The translations under genes and the position numbers were made by a program. The notes below the pieces were generated by a model. The model searched no databases and was not told the DNA's origin. It was given only the letters and a program-made list of their open reading frames with translations. Below are positions 12,888-24,530 of a DNA stretch of 64,000 nt, in pieces. Origin of the DNA: Setaria digitata (taxonomy: Eukaryota > Nematoda > Chromadorea > Rhabditida > Setariidae); the NCBI GenBank assembly GCA_003640385.1, contig RCAB01000009.1, positions 496,001 to 560,000 of the forward strand, given 5' to 3'. Numbering within the stretch: position 1 is the first letter of the stretch; every line of letters starts with the position of its first letter.

Positions 12888-15800
12888 ATGCATAAGATGG
12901 AACCAGGAGGTACCACTCGTTTTAACTCTGCAACGATGGTTGCACCAAAGAAAACCGGTAAATCAACCTTTCTCCAAAATGCATTTGAAAAAAGAAGCGA
13001 AAAAGGTATCCATCCATTATAGCTTGCTTGTTTCAGACCCCTGATGGCATACTACTTTTTCCAAAGTCTCTTTTTTTGATTTCTAATTTATGCAAAATTT
13101 TAAATTCAAAAATTTCCTTCATATGCATGGAATTTTCTTTTCACTTTTTACTCTCTATTTTTCCCTTTTTTTTTTTCGATAATTATACGATGTACAATAA
13201 TAATTAATCACTAATATTATCGAAGTATTTCCTGATTGTTTTTGTTTCTGATTCATTATTTCAATCTCAGACTGTTCGCTAATTATTGTGGAAAACATTA
13301 GTTTTCTCTATCAATTTATAAAACAAATCAAGAGTTGAATAATTTAACAAATTTGCACTACAAATCATGTTTGACTTGTTATGAATTTATCGTTATAATT
13401 TTGCAGAATTTCCAATAGAATAATTGTAAGTTTTTTGTTTTCTCACTGTAAATTTACTCCGTCATTTTCAATTCTGTCAGTTTAAAATAAAGTTCATCAA
13501 CATTTTTCTGCAAATTTAGCATAAATTCGTATCTATTTTCACACTTTCACAGTTTAAATTGGAAGAAATATAATTTTTCCAATTACAATGACTCCAATAA
13601 TTTTTCGATTTTTTTAAGTTTTTTTTTTTGAATTTTAAATTTTGAAGTTTTAGCATTTTTCTTAATTATGTTTTATCAGGTACCAACGACAAATTATGGT
13701 ATAATATATAAAATAGAATATTTTACATTTATATGCCTATATAGTCATCTGTCATCTTCACCTCCTCTTCCTCCTTTTTCTTAAAATTCATCTTGTGCTG
13801 GTGACAATGATAACAACAACGATAATGACAATGACAGCGACAGTGACAGCGACAACAACCATCGGCGACGACGACAGCGAGAAAGACGAAATATCTCTGT
13901 TACGCCATATCTGCGGGACGTATGATACGTTGTATAATCAGCAGTCTATTCGTCCCTTTTGTCGTGGTGTGTCGAATTCAGAATCTAGCTATGACAGATG
14001 AGAGTGAAGGATGTTGAAGGTGTAGATCCGCTTCTGATAGGAACTTGTTTTCCCGAAGAGGAGGAGATGTATGAAGAATGCTTTTGCCTTATGCATCTAA
14101 ACTACAACTACTACTACTATTACAATTACTATTACTCTTACTACTACTGCCTTGTCCAATTAGAATTTGCGGGTAGACAATGCTTTCACGCCACCTTTAT
14201 TCACCTTTTCAATTATTTCCTTTCTTAAATTCAGAAGCGAACAAATTTCACCTTAAAAGTTTCTTCTTTCTTTCTCTCTTTCCTTTTTTTTTTTTTTTTC
14301 GCAAATTTCGACTTCTCGAAATTTGATCTTTGTAATTTTTGATAGTCATATTTTACAAGTGGTGTCCTTTCATCATTTGTGGAATACTTAAGGAAACTGA
14401 AATGTGCAGAAACTTCTTCTACTGAATGAATTTTCTATCACGAATCTTTTATTTCTTTTCTCTTATCACAAAAATTAAAATGAAATCAATCGGAAGGATT
14501 TAAAAAACTTTAACATTAACGAACGGTTTTTGTTTAATTTTTTAGCCTGAAACTTAATTTAACCTTTTTGAAAGTTTCAATGTGTCCAGTGTAATCGTTC
14601 GTTTTGCAGCAATAAAAAGAAAGCAATTTACAATATTTGACTTTATTATAGGTTTAATTCCTGCCCGTCTTTACCAGCGTGCCTAACCGACAAATGGCAA
14701 AAGGTACTTCGTTTTCATTTTATTTCAAAAGCTGAGAGATTAAATGCTTGAATAAATTATTGACATATGATAATTGTGCAAATTGTTTCTTTGTTTATTT
14801 CGGATTCCAAATTGCGAGAAAAAAGTTTATTTAATGTCATCATATCTCTCAAAGCGCCCCACGGTATTTTCAAATGCAAAATGTCCTGAATTCCGAGAGT
14901 TCGTAGCACTGTTCATCACTTCTACTTAACTGTTAAACGATTGAACAAATTCGATGATAAAAACAGTTCAGCGTGAACTGATCAGCTTGTTCCTGTCAAC
15001 AAAATCCACTTTTTTATCTGAGGAATTTGTCATCTACCATGTTTCAGTGCACTAAAATGATTTAATTTATTTGAGAAAAAGTTCGAGTTTAAAATTTGAA
15101 TCTGTCAAATCTTTTATATTTTACTACTCCTACATACTTTTCAAAACAATTAAATGTTCAAAATAAGAATTAATTGTTGTAGAAAATGAAAAATACCATC
15201 ACAAAATTTTTTGAGTCCTCTTAATATAATAAAAAATTTGTCAAAATTAAACAGCTTACAAATTATTCGCTAACAGTTATTTATATGATTTCATTTCTAA
15301 CAAGAAGCAATTCCATTTGCTTTCCATTAAAAAGTCTTTTATTTAAAATTATGTTAATTAATCATTTCTAGAAATTTTATTTGTAATTTCTCCAAAAAAC
15401 GCAAGTATTAAAATAAAGTTAACAGACACCTTACACTTTCTGTTTCACGTTTCTTATTCATTGTTATCACTTCCTTCTCATCAGTCTACTCCACATTCTG
15501 AAACTGTCAATTAAGGAACCGTTAGGAGACATTGCCGCGGGGTGTTAATTTGTAAAATACGTAATAATACTTTACTTCCTAATTAATAAGCAAATAAATA
15601 AAATTTCAGTATTCATTTGACATTTGTCGGTTTACGTAAAGATTCCTTAACGAAAAGTAAAGGGAAAAAAGGGAAAAGAAAGCGAAGAAGCAAATTAAAA
15701 GAATCAGAAATCACACAACGTCATAGCAAATTATCACCATATCAGTACAACCTCTGACCTCGCCTTGTATTAATGTCTCAGTGGATGAAACGTCTTATTA

Positions 15801-18800
15801 ACGCAGAATCCACAAGAACAGCCCAATTTGGCAAATATTTGTTCACGAACAACAAAATTAAGAACAATTACAATGGGCGAAGATATGATACAACATGGAA
15901 CAAAACGGGATGTATTTCATGCTGGCACATCGCGGGAAATTGTTAATCATCCGCGGAATTTGGACTCAAAGCCAGAGATGGTTGTTTCTAGCCATTCAAC
16001 AACAGTTATTTCTTCAGTAGCAACAGTAGCATCTAATTCTAATGAAATTGGCAATTCATCTTCTTCTTCAAGTGCCACAGGCTCACCAGTTAATGATGAT
16101 TATGGACATCGAAATTATGGTGCAAATTCAAGCAAGTTTTTTAAAAAACTAAAAATTCAGGCTCTCATTAGTCAACTAATTGTTTCTTTCATTCTGCCTT
16201 CCCTCCGTTTCCTTCTAGCTTAATTGAAATTAGTATTATTTTAATCTTTAGTTTAAGAAATGTAATTCAAGAAAGAAATTGATTAACTTTTGATTTAACA
16301 ATGGAATTATTTTAGTTTCGGCCCCTTCGTTAACATGCAAAGGCGCAAAAAGTACATCTGAAGCTGTAAGTGAATGGGATTGGACTAGCATGTCAGAGCA
16401 TAATTTCGCCGAGCTTTGCGTATTTCACGTGCCTGATAAGCCATTAGAACACCAAGTAAGTAATCACTTTTTCTTATCATTGAGCTATTTACTTTATGCG
16501 AGTGAAATGTCAAATTTGATTGTCTTGATATTTCCTGCTTAATCCAAATTTCTACCTTTCTCTTCATTCTGCATGGATATTTGCCCGTATTACGCTAATT
16601 CTGAAACTCGTTGTTTCAAATATATTTACCTGTTTTTTTATGTGAATTATTCAGTTAGTTTAATTTTATCATTTTGAATCTTTATTAAATACTCAGATTG
16701 ATGCAACATATATTTTTTCTAGGATCCAAATAATCGCGCTGCGACATCGTTACCTTTGAACTTAACTATTCGATCCTCTCATGAAGTGCCTAAAGTAATT
16801 ATCTTTTTTTCTTCCATTGTGCTTTTTTCTTCCTCTTTCCTTTTCTTTGTCTCAAAATATTTTCATTGCGAGTGGTCAGATTTGAAACAAAATTAAGAAC
16901 AGAAAAAAGTAGACTGATCTAATTGCTACAAAGGATCCTTTATCCATTTTTTCCAAGTTCGAGAATTTCGCAAGTTTAATATCTATTCCATCATATCCAC
17001 TCACTGAGTAGTAAAATTTTCATTAATTTGCCAAAATTGCCTTTCAATTCTGAACCTTCAAAATTTTCGGATTCACTTAATAAGAATAAAAAGATATTCC
17101 ATGCTTTTCCTGGCTACTTCTGGTTGTTGATAGGCAATGGGTGTTTGGAGCATGGACTACATTCCACGTGGCGCACGTTTCGGGCCGTTAGTTGGTGAGC
17201 AGAAGAAACCGGACATAACGGAGGCTACGGTAAGCCCAGCGGAAGCCAGCAGTGCCGGTGGCTCGAGTCACTCCCATTGTGGTGGTGGTGCCTCAAACTC
17301 CACCCTTGATGCTGGTGAGCTACCTTGGGAACCAATCTGGAAAATCTTTAGCAGTAGTGGTAGCATACTGATCCGATTGTTGGATGTGAGTGAAAATCGG
17401 AAAAGTAACTGGATGAAATTTGTCAACCGGGCACGGACCAAGAATTCACAGAATCTAGTCGCTTGTCAGGTTAGTTTAAATTCATTATCGATTTTGTTTC
17501 GCTGAGGTGATATTTCTTCGAGAACACTACCACTTCATATTCAATAAATAAGTGAGCTTAAGAAATGAGCCATTCAAATTTCATTTTCCAGACTGGATTA
17601 TTAGACTTTCCTTTTAAATAAGAGATCTTTTTTAAACTAATTGTCACTAACCACTCGCATTACACTTCCACATCAGTTCATAATTTCAGGTAGAAAGTGA
17701 AATTTATTTCTACTCCGTAAAACCAATTAAGCCAAACACGGAGTTATTGTATTGGTATAGTCAAGATTACGCCCAGCGTATCAATTTTCCGACATACTGC
17801 GAGTATTGGAAAGTTCCGTCCACGAAAGGTGATGTTTGTTAAACATTCTATAGGTAACGTATATGGGCTGAACCTTACTTATTAACTGTGACCGGACAAG
17901 TGACGGATGGCTATGACGAAATTGTTAAGCTTTAACAATATCACATCCTGGCACCACATGAAGAAACTGAATCATACCTAATCCTTCTTTATAATGGTAG
18001 GCTGGAGATACTGCTGAACGTACACTAGTGATAACACCCACAAAACAAACTCCACGAAGTTTTCAAGTTTTGTACGAGGCATACAAATTGCTTAAGTGTT
18101 CATTTTCTCGGAAAATTTCCAGGTTCTTTCGGACTACCGGAAATACATAGCTATTTGAAAATTTCACAATCTTCAGCTTATTAAGATAAGGAGTGAGTTG
18201 TTTGACATATAAATAAAACCTTGAATGCAACTAACAAAGGACAAATAAACTAGAAGAACCTGTTTGATGGCGTGAACGAGAGGTGTATTATTTCCGGGTA
18301 TGAATACTTTTAAGATAAGTCACTTAAGATGATAACACAGGTAATGTTCAAGATTTATATTTTCCGGAAAATCTTCGACGAAATTTTATGGCAATATGTT
18401 TGAATTTAAATTTAATAGAAGAAATGCCAGGAAGCCGTGCAGGTTCCAATGATGAAATGAACAGAAAAACAGGAAAAAGTGGCATAACTTCCCTAAATAG
18501 TCGGTAGTTACAATAATAATTATAAAAACTGTTCGTTTGGTCTTATTAATCACTACAAGAATTACTGAAATTGATCACAATAAAAAAGTTGCAGAGACAT
18601 ACACATATTATTTAGTGACTACTTCTTACTTAAAGTGGTTAATTCGAAAATTTTCTTTTGATCGGAAGTGCTATTTAGAAATGGGAAAGTTGGGAAAATC
18701 TGTTGTATTTAACTTTTCTGATGAAAAAACAAGAAATTCATCATGTTTTTTTTGGATTCGTAATTTTCATCGGATAATAAAGATTTCATACTTGATGTGT

Positions 18801-18930
18801 TTAAATACACATATTGAATAAAGTAGGTTTTGTACTTAATGAATGTTAATTTTAGTCTTAAAATGTGTGGAAACGGCAAGTACTGTTGGGTCAAATCGAA
18901 AATCTGAAGTGAAACCGCAACAGCAGCAGC

Positions 18931-18964
<34 letters not shown>

Positions 18965-19045
18965 GCAACAACAACAACAACAAAAACAACAACAACAACA
19001 ACAGCAACAACAACAACAACAACAACAGCAACAACAACAACAACA

Positions 19046-19078
<33 letters not shown>

Positions 19079-21833
19079 GCAACAACAACAACAACAGCAA
19101 TTAACATCAACACAAGAAGCCCTTGATTTCTCATTAAAAAAAGTGACCCAGGTAAAATGACCATATGTGCTTCAAATTAATAGAAATATTTAACAATTCA
19201 TGAAAATAAATTTCAGTTTAATTTTTTCCATCACAAATAAGAATTTTAAAGAGATTGTGCCAAAATCAGATAAATGCTTTTATTTTCGCCAACACCAAAT
19301 GCCATCATCTATTAAAAAAAAATTTTTTTCTGCAAAAAAATTATCTGAAGAATATTCATCTAAATATTTTTCATTTTTCATATTAGTCATTTAACACTTT
19401 TCCAGTAGATTAAGATTTATCCAGAAATCATCCAGAACTTCTTTGTTTCAAGGATTCTTCCACTGGAGTTTCAAATAGTACGTCAAAACGTTCCACAGAT
19501 GCTCAGTCACCGTTTACGTCCTCCACAGGTAGCGATCTGACTCCGTTACTGAGCGACGATTGCGAATCGAGCATTAATTCGACATCAACACTGTAAACTT
19601 TGATTGATTTGTTCGCTGAATTCTGTAGACGAAAAATAGCATTTTGGTATTAAAGGAACAGAAGTTCAAAGGTTAACTTGAAAGGTTAGGTGAAAAATCA
19701 TTGATGAGGTATTTATAGAAATGGAGCATTCTGATTTTATGTTTGTAAAGAAGTAACAATATTCTTCTCAAAATATCAGATTGGAAAATCGTAATTCGAA
19801 TTAAATTTTGTTTTTTAGCATCTGATAAAATTACTGACAATGATTAATTCAGATCTTCGCCGACATCACCGCCTGTTACTAACGAAAGACAGCAAAAAAT
19901 TACAAGACCCAACGTAATCCAAAATCCTGTGCATCGTCCGGTTGCAACCAAAATTCCACAAACTGCGGTACCACAGGTGGCAACCGGATTGCCATCACTG
20001 CAACCTAATGCCATTAATCCCTACAACACTTTGCTTCATGAATTTTGGAGACGTAGTTCGGCCTTAGGTGTTACCACAGGTGGGATTTGGGTACCACCAC
20101 AACCAAATCACGGTGTTGCAGCGACACCGCATGTCGCACGACCATGTTCACCTGGTCGACCACCTGCATGCTCACCTGCACCCGCATTTGCAGCAACAGC
20201 AAGCCCGCCGTTTGGTACGACGCTTGCGGGGACACTTTACCCCTCAACCACTCCCACTAAGGCGTCATTTTTTGCTGCGCAACCACAACCTCTCTTACCT
20301 TTGAGCATTCCGCCTCCGCCGCTGGCAACTTCTCCAACTGCTTTTCAAGCTGCCTCCAGTAATTCTCCGTATTTGCGTAACAGACAGCCATATCCCGTAC
20401 AGAAGGTGTCTATTTCTTAAAATGAAAAGTTCTATTCTCGAAATTATTTAAATTTGAAAAGAAAGGAGCGTAATTTGTAGAAATTTTCCCTTGATGAAAT
20501 GACTGAAGCTGAATTCTTGCCCTTTTTTGTTACGATAATAAATAATTTCGTCGAAAATGAGGAATTTGAAATGGAAATGGAGTAACTGTTATTAATTTCA
20601 GTCACAAATTAACGGGAAGACTCGCTATGAATGCAAGGAATGTAGCAAAACATTTGGACAACTATCAAACTTAAAGGTACATTTGCGAACACATACCGGT
20701 GAACGGCCTTTTAAATGTAGCATTTGTTTTAAAGAATTTACTCAGTTGGCTCATCTGCAGAAACATCACCTTGTTCATACCGGTTAGTTTTTTTTTATTT
20801 TATCAAAATTAGCAATTTATCAATTATTTATTGGAGAGAAGCGATCAACTATCGCCTTCGGAAACGTTTTCTTCCCCTTTTTTGTTCTTCCAAGTTTAAA
20901 TTCTAAATCAAATATTCAAATGCAATTTTTAATCCACATATAGCTGTCATTTTTCCAAAAAATTTAAATTCAGGAATACGACTTTTTAATATTCATATAC
21001 ATATCACAAGAATATTTTGTCAGTTTTAGTTAAAATCTTTTTATCTAACAAGGCGTAATATTTTTCCTTCAATTTCCTCATTTCAAATGTCTATTTATTA
21101 AATGTATTAAATTAGATGAGTTGAAATTTATTAAAATATAAAAAATTGAATGAATTGATTGAATCAGAAAAAATAGCAATAATTCACGAAATTAAATAAG
21201 CATCTAATTGAAATTTGCTGGTAGGAGAGAAACCACATCAATGCGAAGTATGTCAGAAACGCTTCAGTAGCATGTCGAATCTGAAGACACATTTGCGCCT
21301 TCACAACGGTCAGAAACCTTATCCGTGCGATTTGTGTAGCGCCAAATTTACCCAATTTGTTCATTTGAAGCTTCACAAACGTTTGCACACAAATGAACGG
21401 CCGTACAATTGTTCATGTTGTGGTACTAATTAAATGATTAATTAGGCTTTTGTTTTCACCTTCTGACGAATTTCCTCTTATTTCTAGCATTTTTTTTTTG
21501 ATTAATTAAGTTTCATTCCCTAATTATCTGATCCAAATTTGCAATTCGTTTAGACGAATTAGCGATATTGTTAAATTCGTGTTAGTTAATTTAGAAGCTA
21601 AAAGTTGCAAAATGATTTGCTATTCGATAATTTGAATAGCGATAATCGGAAGTGCCATATTTGCAGGAAAGAAGTATATTTCACCGTCAGGTTTACGAAC
21701 TCACTGGAAATCAACAAGTTGTCGACCTACAACAGGTAGCGAACTGCATATGATCGATATGGACGGTGAAGAAAGTAGTGGTGCACTCCGTGATGAACAA
21801 TGTGTTACCAGTACGACACCGGTACCGCGGTGA
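12888..21833 (+). CDS. blmp-1: Blimp-1/PRDM1-family PR-domain zinc-finger transcription factor
   Basis: Sequence-specific nuclear repressor/regulator; in C. elegans it controls developmental timing and migration. Exons: 12888-12957, 14678-14703, 15807-16119, 16316-16455, 16723-16794, 17134-17469, 17690-17828, 18856-19151, 19453-19592, 19853-20405, 20602-20782, 21225-21422, 21667-21833; all phases fit, about 876 aa. N-terminal block ends [12 protein letters not shown]. The PR/SET domain (about residues 185-360) has [25 protein letters not shown] and [18 protein letters not shown] polyQ tract precedes the conserved EALDFSLKK, then comes a Pro-rich region. Four C2H2 fingers follow (first [19 protein letters not shown]) and a fifth, CCHC-like finger ([14 protein letters not shown]). 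The PR domain has no evident SET catalytic motif, as in PRDM1. The first two exons (70 and 26 nt) are supported only by splice signals and phase; translation could instead start at ATG 15,873. Everything from 16,316 on is secure. Confidence 0.93.
13795..14160 (+). other. Intron 1 of blmp-1: triplet-rich, partly open region
   Basis: This lies inside the first predicted intron. It begins with GACAAT/GACAGC-type repeats and ends with a TAC/TAT run (about 14,101-14,150). Between them, 13,860-14,090 is GC-richer and open in two plus-strand frames (one includes [10 protein letters not shown]). I find no acceptor/donor pair that joins it to blmp-1 in phase, so I leave it as intronic. A cryptic or alternative exon remains possible. 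Confidence 0.3.
18918..19100 (+). repeat. CAA/CAG repeat encoding a 61-residue polyQ tract in BLMP-1
   Basis: 61 uninterrupted in-frame codons: 60 glutamine codons mixing CAA and CAG, and one lysine (AAA at 18,984-18,986). The tract lies in exon 18856-19151 between the PR domain and the conserved EALDFSLKK motif. The poly-Leu and poly-Val frames on the other strand are shadows. Mixed codons should make the tract more stable than a pure CAG run. Confidence 0.95.
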
Positions 21834-22851
21834 ATTATAGGTCTGGGTAGAAAGAATATATGGTAGAAGAATATCTACGATGTGCACTTCTCTTGTTAGG
21901 TCTAGAATCAAATAATTGATTAATTAACCTGAATTCAATATCATATATATCCATCTATCTGTTGCCTAGTTCAAAAAAATTGCAATTTATTCGTTCAAGT
22001 ATTTTTTTCTTCAGTTTTTTCTTTTGGCCTCGTAGTGCAAAGTACAGATAATACTTTTGAATTTTTAAGAATTTTTGCTTTATTTCAAATAATCCGGGTA
22101 AAGTATTGGAAGTGAAATCCGTCACCTTTGACCCTGATATTTGTTTCTAACAATGGTATTTTGCTATCATTTCTAAGACTTTTTCAGTATTTTCATGTCC
22201 TGTACAACTTTTGTTAATTTTCTAATCTAAAAACTTTTTCTTTTAATAAGTTTATGTAAAACAACCAAAGAAAAATAATGCATAAATTGTATTTGTACTG
22301 CTTCAACCTTTACGTAGATGTACATGAGTGCGCGTAGGTGTACGTGCACCTGTATGTATGTGTGTCTGTGTCAGAATTCCTGATTCGGTGCAGAAATTTA
22401 GTTGTTCCAAATCCAGTCTAGGTGATTACCTGGAAAATAGGATATTGAGTCTCGCTAATTTCACATAAACTAACAAATTTAATGACCATTCACAACATCG
22501 AGCAAACCAGCGACAACTTTTTGTTTTTTCTTTCGATTTCTTGAAAATGCTTTCTCATTAATCACCTAAATTAACTTACTTACAAAGCCAATCTAACTTG
22601 CTCCCTTCCCGAAAATCTTTTTCAACGGCTTGAAGGGACAAGTGTTCCTTACCGTATGTGCGATCTCCCAGTTTCACATCCCTCAACTATTCATCCATAA
22701 CTTTTTCTGTCATTCTTTTTTCACTTCTCGGAATGGACGAGCTGACAATTTCCCTTCAACTTACTCAAACAATTATTAACGAGCAATTAGTATTAATAGT
22801 CTAATACTGATAAATATAAAAACTATTAATCATGAAAATTAATTAATTATT

Positions 22852-22857
22852 AATAAA
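22852..22857 (+). terminator. Candidate poly(A) signal for blmp-1
   Basis: A canonical AATAAA about 1.0 kb past the blmp-1 stop. If used, the 3' UTR is long, as in C. elegans blmp-1 as far as I recall. A nearer variant hexamer could serve instead. Confidence 0.3.
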
Positions 22858-24175
22858 GCTTGGATATATCATTACGTAATTTTGAGGAGTACCATATTAT
22901 TTCAGTTCGCCAAACTTTTGTTTTTCTTTGTTCTTCTTAACTTCCTTTTTCTTCTATACCATCAGAACAACCCATGTTGTCTTTCTCAAATTGATTATTC
23001 CCATTTTAAAATATTTGATTAATTACTAATGCCTATTGTCACTGTGAAATATTGAAAATTTAAACATTTGTGCGTCCTCTCTTTTATCATTTTTCACAAT
23101 TTTAAACAAAAATTATATAATTATGATGTTAAATTTTTGTTGAATTAATTATTGGAACTTTGAAAATATATATTTTTAACTGTAAATTTTACATTTTGTG
23201 CTTCTTAAATCTGGGATTTAACTTCTAATTCTTCTTTTTGTTTTCTTTTCCTTTTCGCTTTTTTAAAGATTCTAAGTGTAAAAAATTGCAACCGAAAAAT
23301 GCTATAGTTTTCAATGCCTGTTGTAATGAATATTTGATATAAAACAACATCTTTTATTTGACAATTTTCTAAAGTGATATTTAGAATGGAAGGATAGATT
23401 TATTAATTGATTTCGTTTTTCATCACTGATTGATAGTAAAAGTGTTTAAAAAACCGATCGACTTCATTTTTCAGCACTGTCTTCAAGATTTAAAAATTTT
23501 GACACATTGTTAACTTTTGATTTTCTAAACTTTTTTCCTAGTGAAATCTCGTAAATAACTTCAAATACTTATTACCTGGGGTCATAACAGTAGTTATATG
23601 TTGAGCTATTTCATAGTAACTGTAATGCTTTCATAGAATCGCATATTTTCTTTGGTAAATTTTATACTTATTTTAAAGTTTCAAATAGACTGTCTTATGG
23701 AAAACGATGTGACAAAATAAAGTGACCGACAAATATTTTTCGCTGAATAAGATTTAAATTTTATTTTATTGATTCTTGCAAAACAAAAATTTAATGCTGT
23801 GTAACTAACTAACCATCAATTAGTTTCAAAAGTTTGTCCAAAGTGAAGAGGAAGAAAGAAATACGTACAGAAGAAAATGTTTAGATTAATACAATACTTG
23901 AATTTAAATTTTGTGACAAAATAAGTGCTAATAAGCATGTTTAGGATTCTAACATCAAACTGCAACAAAATGTAATTTCTATAATGGTGAAATATATCGA
24001 TGTTTGGAATGAAATCTTTCTGGAATAGTATGTTTAGTGAATCAGTCGATGCAACTTCCATAGATTTTTAATAACAGGAAATTTTATCAGAACAGATTTA
24101 AAAATTTTTAAAAAATTATGAGATAACCTTAAGCTCATCTAAATCTTCCCGAGCACATTTTATCATCTATTCGAA

Positions 24176-24181
24176 TTTATT
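24176..24181 (-). terminator. Candidate poly(A) signal for the NCKX gene
   Basis: Minus-strand AATAAA (plus-strand TTTATT) about 350 nt past the stop at 24,531, in an AT-rich context. Confidence 0.3.
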
Positions 24182-24530
24182 TCATCCGATCAAAAGCCGT
24201 TCCAGTCTTAATCAGATGTCAATCTGAATTTATGTACATGATCAAAAATAAAAGATTATAAGCTTAAACTTGTCATCGTTACCCATGCAAATTGTGTTAC
24301 TGTAACTACAACATATTAATAATACAAATTAATTGGACAAGAAGTTAAGTTTTTTTCTTTAAATAAATTTAAAACATAGACTTCTAATACAAAAATCTAT
24401 TTTTGACTATCATATGTAGTGAATCGTTCCTAGCAATTAATTATACCATTGTTCTACCATACTCTTTAACATTTACTTTTGTTTCATTTTAAAGAATCGA
24501 CTTGAATTAAATTAAATTGAATTCAAAGTA

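Larger units (their letters stand above)
21834..24530. other. Convergent intergenic region between blmp-1 and NCKX
   Basis: The 3' ends of the two genes face each other across about 2.7 kb. The part next to blmp-1 is probably its 3' UTR. No coding frame is supported; the minus-strand frame 23,816-24,061 has no family features. A short TG/GTG-rich patch lies at about 22,315-22,375. Confidence 0.55.

Noticed and set aside
18709..19164. Long Val-rich and Leu-rich open frames on the minus strand over 18.7-19.2 kb
   Set aside because: They are the complement and frame shifts of the CAA/CAG tract inside the blmp-1 exon.
19453..19595. Apparent stop codon (CTG TAA) ending the blmp-1 exon early
   Set aside because: The TAA belongs to a donor, CT/GTAAAC. 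Splicing to 19,853 restores the frame into the Pro-rich and zinc-finger exons, so it is not a truncation.
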